Shown here piece after piece: positions 7,568-12,916 of a stretch of 13,832 bases of DNA. A program made the position numbers and the translations under genes. Numbering within the stretch: position 1 is the first letter of the stretch; each line of letters begins with the position of its first letter. This stretch comes from Victivallales bacterium Lenti_02 (GTDB lineage: Bacteria; Verrucomicrobiota; Lentisphaeria; Oligosphaerales; Lenti-02): positions 1-13,832 of the forward strand of contig LVAZ01000293.1 in the NCBI GenBank assembly GCA_001603055.1, read 5' to 3'. Below the pieces are notes generated by a model. It saw nothing but the letters and a program-made list of their open reading frames with translations, did not search any database and was not told where the DNA came from.

Positions 7568-7924
7568 TTATGCGAAAACCAAATCGGCGACGACCTTGCC
7601 GCCGACGATGTGCTCGGTCACGATCCGCTTGGCGGCGGCCGCGTCCACATGCCCGTAGCGCACGGGCTTGGCGTCGGCGGCCTGGACTTCGACCAGCGGT
7701 TCCTGTTCGCAGAAGCCGGGGCAGCCGGCCGCGGTCACGGTCACGTCGGCGATCCCCTTCTCGTCGAGGCAGTCCAGAATCGCCTTCATGGTGTCGCGCG
7801 CGCCTGCCGCAATGCCGCAGGTGCCCATGCAGACCACGATTTTCGCCCGGTGGCCTCCGGCCCGCAGTTCCAAGTCTTTCTTGACTTGGTCCCGAATCTT
7901 CCGCAGTTCTTCCAGGTTCTTCAT
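7568..7924 (-). CDS. Thioredoxin-like [2Fe-2S] ferredoxin (HndB-like)
   Basis: This 118-aa small electron carrier has a short charged N-terminal helix (1-25), then a thioredoxin-like ferredoxin fold with ligands C32, C36, C68 and C72 (CMGTCG and GCPGFC). It resembles HndB of the NADP-reducing hydrogenase of Desulfovibrio fructosovorans, and the same fold occurs as the N-terminal domain of HydB proteins. It is the first redox gene of the operon, 23 nt after the HATPase gene. AGGGAG before the ATG supports the start. Because the hydB product has a cluster-free copy of this fold, the stand-alone protein might supply the missing relay; that is a hypothesis. Confidence 0.88.
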   Translation of the reverse strand: MKNLEELRKIRDQVKKDLELRAGGHRAKIVVCMGTCGIAAGARDTMKAILDCLDEKGIADVTVTAAGCPGFCEQEPLVEVQAADAKPVRYGHVDAAAAKRIVTEHIVGGKVVADLVFA

Positions 7925-7947
7925 GGCGTTGGACTCCCTAGACTGAT

Positions 7948-8589
7948 TCAGGGGAAAACAGAAGGGGGGGTGTGGCCACCCGCCGGACGACCTGCAGGGT
8001 CGGCCCGTCCTTCTTGTACTTCGGCTGCTTGATTCTCCAGAGTGAATTCCTGGCCGCCCCAGGCCATCAGTTGGCTCAGGCCGCCTTCGAGCAGTTCGCC
8101 GACGAAGACGCGCACCGCCGGATGGTCGATGGGCACGCCGTCCAGCTCGGCTATGACCGCCTGCATGTCGAGGACCAGGTCGGTGCCGTGGACGGTGACC
8201 CGGAGGTTCAGCTCCGGCCAGGCCACGGTGGTCATCGCCAGCACGCCGGGCAGGTCGCCCAGGGGTTTGGCGTCGGCGCCGCCGAAGACGAATTCGGCGG
8301 TCACGACCACTCCCTTGCCGGGGGTGGACTCCACCCCCAGCCGCCCGCCGGTCTCCTCGACCGACTGGCGGAGGAAGGCGAGCCCCAGCCCCACGGGGCG
8401 CTCGCGCCGGGTGGTGCGGTAGGGGTCGGTGGGGTCCGCCGCGATGTCGGGCGGCAGGCCGGGACCGTCGTCCTCGATGCGTAGCCGCAGGCGCGCGCCC
8501 GACCAGGTGAAATCGACGCGCACGTTCTTCGCGCCCGCCTTGGCGGAGTTCTCCAGCACGTCCATGAGGTGGAGGGAGATGTCCTGCAT
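7948..8589 (-). CDS. Stand-alone HATPase (histidine-kinase-like ATP-binding) protein
   Basis: This 213-aa GHKL-type ATP-binding protein has an N-box near 7-20 (HLMDVLENSAKAGA), a G1 box at 40-46 (DDGPGLP) and a G2-like loop around 66-72 (VGLGLAF), followed by TPGKG at 89-93. There is no sensor, transmembrane, phospho-acceptor His or receiver domain. After about residue 100 a separate C-terminal part follows, ending in a Pro/Gly-rich tail. Similar proteins accompany [FeFe] hydrogenase operons in other anaerobes, but I know of no established function; regulation by ATP-dependent protein binding or phosphorylation is inference. Its ATG overlaps the PHP stop by one base (TGATG), and GGAGG lies just upstream, which points to translational coupling. 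Confidence 0.82.
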   Translation of the reverse strand: MQDISLHLMDVLENSAKAGAKNVRVDFTWSGARLRLRIEDDGPGLPPDIAADPTDPYRTTRRERPVGLGLAFLRQSVEETGGRLGVESTPGKGVVVTAEFVFGGADAKPLGDLPGVLAMTTVAWPELNLRVTVHGTDLVLDMQAVIAELDGVPIDHPAVRVFVGELLEGGLSQLMAWGGQEFTLENQAAEVQEGRADPAGRPAGGHTPPSVFP

Positions 8590-9314
8590 CAGGCCTCCTC
8601 CATCCGGCGCAGGGCCGCGAGCAGCTCGGGCACGGTGCGGACGGCCCGGGGGACCTCGGCGGGACAGCGCCCGATGTCCTCGAGGAAATGGGCGTCGGAG
8701 CCGACGATGACCGGGTAGTCGGCGATGGTCTGGCCGAGGTGCAGCCCCTGCTGCCGCCAGGTGCGCACCGAGACCTCGACCGCGTCGTAGCCTGCCCCGG
8801 GATTGACGAATCCCAACTGGCTGGTCAGGCTGTTCCGGGCGCGGAAGACGTGGGCCGGGACGGCCACGCCGCCCCCGGCATGGATGCGCTCGACCAGAGC
8901 GTCGAGCCCGAGCCCGATGCCGATCTGGCGCAGGCGGTCGTCCACGTCCACCACTTCGTCCTGCTCGTCGTAGACCAGTTGCCAGCCAAAGTAGTCGGCG
9001 TCGTTTTTGGCTTCGGGCAGGGCCCCGTCCACGGTGTCCTGGAAGGCGCGGAGCCCGGCCAGGTCGGCGAAGAGGGCGAGCAGATGGACCTCCTCGCGGC
9101 TGGTCACTTCCATGCCCGGCACCACGACCAGCCCGCAGGCCTCGCCGAGGCGGGCGAGCAGGGGGGCGTGGGCGCTGGCGTTGTGGTCGGTCACGGCAAT
9201 CATGTCCAGATTCGATTCGACGGCGCGGGCGACGATCTGCCGGGGGCTCATGGTGTTCTCCGCGCAGGCGGAGAGCGCGGAGTGCAGGTGCAGATCGAAG
9301 CGGGTGGAAGTCAT
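8589..9314 (-). CDS. PHP-domain metal-dependent phosphoesterase
   Basis: This 241-aa cytoplasmic PHP-family hydrolase shows the metal-binding residues expected of the family: H9 and H11 (DLHLHS), D43 and H44 (TDHN), E69 (PGMEV), H77, H155 (VPAHV), and D207 and H209 (GSDAH). The family includes nucleoside 3',5'-bisphosphate phosphatases and histidinol phosphatase, but the substrate cannot be read from sequence. The gene starts inside the end of the second DRTGG gene (ATGA, 4-nt overlap) and ends in TGATG with the HATPase gene, so it is embedded in a translationally coupled regulatory block. A role in turning over a signalling nucleotide or phosphorylated ligand would fit that setting, but is inference. 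Confidence 0.88.
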   Translation of the reverse strand: MTSTRFDLHLHSALSACAENTMSPRQIVARAVESNLDMIAVTDHNASAHAPLLARLGEACGLVVVPGMEVTSREEVHLLALFADLAGLRAFQDTVDGALPEAKNDADYFGWQLVYDEQDEVVDVDDRLRQIGIGLGLDALVERIHAGGGVAVPAHVFRARNSLTSQLGFVNPGAGYDAVEVSVRTWRQQGLHLGQTIADYPVIVGSDAHFLEDIGRCPAEVPRAVRTVPELLAALRRMEEA

Positions 9315-9649
9315 GGGGTTTGGAACGCTCCCGCCAGGCGCATGCAGAGTTCCGCCGAGGTCCGTTCGCTGCCGCAGAGGGGGACCCCCTGCGCCTGGGC
9401 CTTGGCCACGGTCTGGGGATCGGGCGAGACGCCGTTCACCAGCACCACGCAGGCCGCGTCGCGCAGGTCGGCCACGGCGATGGTGTTCACATGGGCCTGC
9501 ACGGTGAACCAGATCGCCCCCGGCTCGCAGTGCCCGAGCACATCGCTGAGCAGGTCGCCGCAGTAGGCACCGGTGACTTCGACTGTGGCGGGATCGTCCA
9601 CCTGGATCGGGTCCAGCTCAAGCAAGCGGATCATCTCATGGAGTTTCAC
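9311..9649 (-). CDS. DRTGG-domain protein (second copy)
   Basis: This 112-aa single-domain protein resembles the small DRTGG/serine-kinase-like regulatory proteins found with [FeFe] hydrogenase genes. Diagnostic stretches are VTGAYCGDLLSDVLGH at 25-40, the VQAHVNTIAVADL region at 50-62 and CVVLVNG at 67-73. DRTGG domains also occur in phosphotransacetylase and with CBS domains, where they are thought to be ligand-binding modules. There is no catalytic motif or membrane segment. The start overlaps the CBS-HATPase gene by 14 nt and the stop overlaps the PHP start by 4 nt. The function is unknown; it may act as a sensory partner of the adjacent HATPase proteins. Confidence 0.82.
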   Translation of the reverse strand: MKLHEMIRLLELDPIQVDDPATVEVTGAYCGDLLSDVLGHCEPGAIWFTVQAHVNTIAVADLRDAACVVLVNGVSPDPQTVAKAQAQGVPLCGSERTSAELCMRLAGAFQTP

Positions 9650-10601
9650 GGGGAAGGTTCTCCTCGGCGGCTGGCGGGGACAGAGGCGCGGGCAGGCGGA
9701 CCGTCGCTTCGAGGACGGTGCCGGTCTTCATGGACGAGGTGATGGAGAAGTCGTCGGCGCAGCGCTTGATGTTGCACAGGCCCATGCCGGCCCCGAAGCC
9801 GAGGGCGCGGATTTTCTCGTTGGCGGTGGTGTAGCCCGGCTCCATGGCCTTGTTGATGTCCGGGATGCCGGGGCCTTCGTCGGTCACCACGATGCGCACC
9901 ATGTCCTCGCGGATGTCGGCGTCCATGTAGCCGCCGAGGGAGTGGAGGATGACGTTCATCTCCGCCTCGTAGCAGATCACCGCGACGCGCCGGGCGATGT
10001 CGGGGGGGACGCCGAGCGCCTTGATGCGCTTCTTGACCATGGTCGAGGCCACGCCGGCCAGGTCGAACTTGTCCGGCGCGAGTTCGAAATGAAGGGTGTC
10101 GCGGATGGGGCGCTCCATGGTCCGCGCCAGATTGCGTTCCTGCTCCTCGAAGCGCTCGGCGATGGAGTTGATGGTGAGCAGCAGGTGGGAGAGGATATCG
10201 CCGAAGGTGAGGATGCCGACCAGTTTGCTGCTGCCGGGCGCCTCGACCACGGGCAACCGCCCGAAGTGGTATTTGTGGAAGAGATTCGAGGCGGCAATGG
10301 TCGAGTAGTTCTGGGGGATGGTGACCACCTCGCGGGTCATGAACTCGGCCACGGGGTCGTCGATGTGCCCCTTGTCGAAGGAGGAGATGATGTCGTCGAT
10401 GCTGACGATGCCAAGCAGCTCGTTCCCCGCGCCAACGATGGGAGTGCCGGAAAACCGGTGCTCTTTCATGCAGAGCTGGATTTCCCGGAACGTCGCTGTG
10501 GGGGGGAAGGTGACGACCTTAGCCGTCATGACCTCCCGGACTTTGATCTGGTACATCAGCTCGTGCACCAGACGGATTTGCCGCTCGTGAAGCTGTGTCA
10601 T
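9636..10601 (-). CDS. CBS-pair plus HATPase regulatory protein
   Basis: This 321-aa soluble two-part protein has two CBS motifs at about 20-75 (VREVMT, GIVSIDD) and 83-140 (EFMTREVVTI, GILTFGD). In many proteins such a Bateman module binds adenine nucleotides. A coiled linker lies at about 143-170. The C-terminal GHKL/anti-sigma-kinase-like ATPase domain has an N-box at 211-221 (YEAEMNVILHS), a G1 box at 241-246 (DEGPGI) and a glycine-rich lid at 268-274 (GFGAGMG). The domain looks like SpoIIAB/RsbW-type serine kinases, although no STAS antagonist or sigma factor is encoded nearby. A plausible role is sensing energy charge and switching a partner protein. The start is based on the family-like opening (MTQLHERQIRLVHELMY); the ribosome-binding site is weak and the gene overlaps the preceding one by 83 nt. 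Confidence 0.86.
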   Translation of the reverse strand: MTQLHERQIRLVHELMYQIKVREVMTAKVVTFPPTATFREIQLCMKEHRFSGTPIVGAGNELLGIVSIDDIISSFDKGHIDDPVAEFMTREVVTIPQNYSTIAASNLFHKYHFGRLPVVEAPGSSKLVGILTFGDILSHLLLTINSIAERFEEQERNLARTMERPIRDTLHFELAPDKFDLAGVASTMVKKRIKALGVPPDIARRVAVICYEAEMNVILHSLGGYMDADIREDMVRIVVTDEGPGIPDINKAMEPGYTTANEKIRALGFGAGMGLCNIKRCADDFSITSSMKTGTVLEATVRLPAPLSPPAAEENLPRETP

Positions 10602-10941
10602 TCTCGATATCCGTGCAATGACTCAGGCGGGAACAGGCTTCGAACATGCTGCAAGGGGAGAGGATGATGGGGATGCCCGTGGCCTGGGCCAGGGCGACCG
10701 CGGCCGGCTGGGGCTGCTTGTTGCGGACGATGACGATGCAGGACGCGCCGGTGATGTCGGCGGTGCGCACCACCTGGGCGTTGGTCAGCCCGGTCAGCAG
10801 CGCGAAGCGGTCCTGGTCGAAGGCCAGCACGTCGCTCAGCAGATCGCTCGCCGCGACCGAGTCCACCGGACGGCCCAGTTGGTCGGCGCAACAGATCGTT
10901 TCGCCCGCGAGAATTCTGACAACGTCGGCAACGGTCATCAT
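10519..10941 (-). CDS. DRTGG-domain protein (first copy, operon-leading gene)
   Basis: This 140-aa DRTGG-type protein is paralogous to the product at 9311-9649. The shared core reads SDLLSDVLAF at 32-41, then GLTNAQVVRTADI at 51-63, GASCIVIVRN at 66-75 and GIPIILSP at 89-96. It has six cysteines (C18, C19, C68, C97, C103, C109), more than its paralogue. The start is uncertain: two adjacent ATGs (10941 and 10938) match the family beginning, and the Shine-Dalgarno is weak (AAAGG, far upstream). The frame continues open to 11157, but that extension is Pro/Arg-rich and resembles no family. The last 27 codons lie inside the CBS-HATPase gene, an unusually long overlap that may reflect a frameshift. 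Confidence 0.75.
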   Translation of the reverse strand: MMTVADVVRILAGETICCADQLGRPVDSVAASDLLSDVLAFDQDRFALLTGLTNAQVVRTADITGASCIVIVRNKQPQPAAVALAQATGIPIILSPCSMFEACSRLSHCTDIENDTASRAANPSGARADVPDQSPGGHDG

Positions 10942-11556
10942 GGGGATGCTGGATGCCTTTTCGTTGAAACGGCGGCCGGAAAGCGGCCAGCCGGCAAGGG
11001 TGCGGGGAGGGGGAGGAAACCAGAGGGAGGGGGGAGGAAGGCCTGCCCGGAATGTCCTGAGGATTTCCTGCGTCGCCCTCCTTGGGATGTGCTGGGAAGA
11101 TGGTTCGCTTCCCGCAAGAACTGCTACCTGGCCGCGCCGCCCGCAGGGCGGCAGCATCCGGGCGATTTCCCGAGCGTTGACTTCGCTCGCGACCGGCCCC
11201 GGAAAGCCAAGTACAAACTTGCGAAAAACGTCACGTTACGGTGCTCTTAAAACCCACCATACGTAATGACTCCGTTTCCTACCTGTGTCAACCCCGCGCG
11301 GAAAAAAATCCAGGTGAAAATCCAGGGTTTTTCGAGGATGCTCGGAACGGCGTTGCGGAACTGGCTGACTTGCCGGTTGTTGCGTCGTTTGCGGCGACGT
11401 GTCTTTTCCGCCTGTTCCGGGCCGGGAAACTGCGGTCCTGGTTTTTTCGGAATCGGCGAAACGGCGGGTGGCTGGTTTCGCCAGCACGGGCGGAGCTTCG
11501 ACGAAAGCCTGTTCGCACTGGCGGGACCATTGCGTCGTCGCTCTCGGTCGCTGCAC
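10942..11556. other. Intergenic region with probable operon leader; no gene seen
   Basis: This 615-nt stretch between the first operon gene and the terminator of the barrel gene has no open frame with a recognisable family or convincing ribosome-binding site. It contains a perfect 7-bp hairpin (GCCGCCC-GCA-GGGCGGC, 11136-11152), an 8-nt inverted repeat (GGCGAAAC at 11455-11462 and GTTTCGCC at 11475-11482) overlapping a small hairpin at 11471-11485, and A/T tracts near 11302-11333. A candidate minus-strand promoter lies at 11291-11263, which would give the hydrogenase operon a leader of about 310 nt. I recognise no known riboswitch. Confidence 0.6.
11263..11291 (-). promoter_or_regulatory. Candidate sigma70-type promoter of the hydrogenase operon
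   Basis: On the minus strand a perfect -35 hexamer TTGACA (11291-11286) is followed, after a 17-nt spacer, by CATTAC (11268-11263), a weak -10 matching 3 of 6 consensus bases. Transcription from here would begin near 11256 and run into the first DRTGG gene. The -35 and spacing are good and the -10 is poor, so this remains a candidate. Confidence 0.35.
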
Positions 11557-11593
11557 AAAAAACCGCCCGGTTTCCTGGTCGGAAACCGGGCGG
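11557..11593 (-). terminator. Intrinsic terminator of the outer-membrane barrel gene
   Basis: A perfect 13-bp stem (CCGCCCGGTTTCC and GGAAACCGGGCGG) with a 5-nt loop is followed on the minus strand by TTTTTT. It begins 41 nt after the barrel gene's stop codon. It should separate this gene's transcription from the downstream hydrogenase operon. Confidence 0.93.
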
Positions 11594-11634
11594 CTGGTTG
11601 GTCATGCCGCCGGAGAAGACGGCTTGGTTTGGGT

Positions 11635-12522
11635 CTAGAATTCGGCGGTGAGTCCCATCGAGAGGGTGGTGCCGCGGTAGCTGTTGCGGCCCGCGAGGGG
11701 ATACTGCACGCCGGCCATGAGCAGGCCGACGCCGGGGATGGGCATGCGGGCACCCATGGTGGTGGCCAGCAGGTCGGCGTCGCTGCCGCTGCTCACCCAT
11801 TCATGCAGATAGTTCAGCTCGACCAGAGGCTGGATCGGCAGGTCGGTGTAGACCACGCCGACATCGACTCCGGTGGTGCCGCGGGTGTGGCGCTGTTCCT
11901 GCATGAAGGGCCGGGAGTAGTGATGGCGGCTTTCCCCGAAGGGGATGGTCTGGGTGACAGCCACGCTGCCGGACACGCAGGACCAGTCGCGAGTGGCGGC
12001 CAGGGTCTGGTCGAAACTCCAGGTATTCTGGCTGGGGCCGAGACGTCCATCCTTGCTCTGATAGGCGCGGAGCGGGATGGTGAGCGAAGGCTGATAGGCC
12101 ACGCTGAAATCCTCGCGGTCGCGCCAGACCACGTATTTCATGCCCAGGGCGAGATCGTCGATGCCGCGCCCGTAGTGGTCGCCGTAGGGGTAGGAGCGGT
12201 CCTTGATGTCAACCCAGCCGGTGCGGAGGAAGACATCGAGATCGTCGGCCACGCCGTAGCGGGCGGTCAGGTTCCAGTCGTACACCCGGGCCTTGGCCCG
12301 CTGGTCGATGGCCCAGTTGTTGTCGAATCCACGCCGCCCGGTGCGAGTGGTGTAGTCCAGCCCGGCGGTGACTTCCACGTTGCCGGCCGGAACGGTGATC
12401 GCAGTCTCGGTGTTCATCAGACGATTGTGCGATTGGTAGGACAGTTCGGCTGCCACGGCACCGACGGAAAGAGCCCCGGCGGAAAGCATGGCTGCCATTA
12501 GTTTCTTGTTGGTATTCAGCAT
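11635..12522 (-). CDS. Outer-membrane beta-barrel protein (phenol MetA-degradation/transporter-like family)
   Basis: This 295-aa exported protein has a Sec signal peptide at 1-25: KK at 5-6, a hydrophobic core, and AVAA before the mature start ELSYQ. The mature part alternates short amphipathic strands and turns, with barrel-like stretches such as VEVTAGLDYTTRTG, WNLTARYGVADDLDVFLRTG and LALGMKYVVW. It ends in Phe, as outer-membrane barrels usually do. The pattern resembles the Phenol_MetA_deg/transporter family of outer-membrane channels, whose substrates are mostly unknown. One cysteine (in DWSCVSGS) is unusual for a barrel. The start is set by AAGGAG 7 nt upstream; an in-frame ATG 18 codons earlier would bury the signal peptide and lacks such a site. 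It is a single-gene unit with its own terminator, and no functional link to the hydrogenase genes is visible. Confidence 0.85.
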   Translation of the reverse strand: MLNTNKKLMAAMLSAGALSVGAVAAELSYQSHNRLMNTETAITVPAGNVEVTAGLDYTTRTGRRGFDNNWAIDQRAKARVYDWNLTARYGVADDLDVFLRTGWVDIKDRSYPYGDHYGRGIDDLALGMKYVVWRDREDFSVAYQPSLTIPLRAYQSKDGRLGPSQNTWSFDQTLAATRDWSCVSGSVAVTQTIPFGESRHHYSRPFMQEQRHTRGTTGVDVGVVYTDLPIQPLVELNYLHEWVSSGSDADLLATTMGARMPIPGVGLLMAGVQYPLAGRNSYRGTTLSMGLTAEF

Positions 12523-12529
12523 GATAGAT

Positions 12530-12535
12530 CTCCTT
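12530..12535 (-). promoter_or_regulatory. Shine-Dalgarno fixing the barrel gene start
   Basis: AAGGAG ends 7 nt before the ATG at 12522. It selects this start over the in-frame ATG at 12576 and leaves an intact signal peptide at the N-terminus. Confidence 0.88.
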
Positions 12536-12693
12536 GGTTGCGTTTGGTTCGGGTGGAGCGCATAGGCGTCACCCATACGGATCGGCTATACTGGAAATAC
12601 GGTTTGATGGTGGAGAAACCTCCTTGTCTGCTGGGGGAAGATGTTCTGGCTAAGGGGGAGAAACTCCCCGTCTCTCAGCGAGGACGGAGAAAA

Positions 12694-12709
12694 ATTAAGT
12701 TTTCTTAAT
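12694..12709 (-). terminator. Weak AT-rich hairpin followed by T-run
   Basis: ATTAAG-AAAA-CTTAAT forms a 6-bp stem followed directly by TTTT on the minus strand. It lies about 208 nt beyond the GH95 stop and upstream of the barrel gene. It could be a weak terminator for GH95 read-through or an attenuator. The stem is AT-only except for one G-C pair, so it would be unstable. Confidence 0.25.
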
Positions 12710-12732
12710 GGACCGGGCGGTCGGGACAAGGT

Positions 12733-12748
12733 TCCCCGTAAAGGGGTA
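12733..12748. promoter_or_regulatory. NarL-box-like palindrome upstream of the barrel gene
   Basis: On the minus strand TACCCCT-TT-ACGGGGA has the 7-2-7 inverted arrangement of NarL/LuxR-family sites. The left half matches the NarL heptamer TACYYMT; the right half deviates at two positions. It lies about 210 nt upstream of the barrel start. This is a candidate operator only; no cognate regulator is in the window. Confidence 0.25.
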
Positions 12749-12916
12749 TTTTGACCCGAAGGACGCTGATTTTTGATCTCCGCCGCCATCCGCGACAATG
12801 GCTATCACCTGCCTGATGAGGGCATGGGAAGGGGGAGCGGTCGGAAAGGCCGATGGGAAATTTTTATTTTCGATTCCGGCGGCGACTCGCCCCTCGGGTC
12901 CGGCTGGGGGCGGGGA

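Larger units (their letters stand above)
12523..12916. other. Intergenic region between GH95 and barrel genes; hairpins, no gene
   Basis: This 394-nt stretch is more AT-rich in places than the flanking genes. On the minus strand it holds, in order, the palindrome CCCC-TTTAC-GGGG (12747-12733 region), an ATTAAG-AAAA-CTTAAT hairpin (12709-12694) and two GGAG/CTCC hairpins (12669-12655 and 12623-12612). The barrel gene's Shine-Dalgarno follows. A short minus-strand frame at 12798-12586 shows no family features. No clear -35/-10 pair is visible; TATAGC at 12590-12585 lacks a good -35 partner. The barrel gene promoter must lie in this region. Confidence 0.6.

Noticed and set aside
10942..11157. 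N-terminal extension of the first DRTGG gene to an ATG at 11157
   Set aside because: The added 72 residues are Pro/Arg-rich and have no counterpart in the DRTGG family as I know it.
11236..11556. Minus-strand frame of 106 codons in the intergenic region, overlapping frames nearby on both strands
   Set aside because: No family features, no clear ribosome-binding site, and it starts right beside the terminator T-run, so it is probably chance.
12586..12798. Minus-strand frame of 70 codons upstream of the barrel gene
   Set aside because: It spans hairpins and the palindrome, has no recognisable features and lacks a convincing ribosome-binding site.
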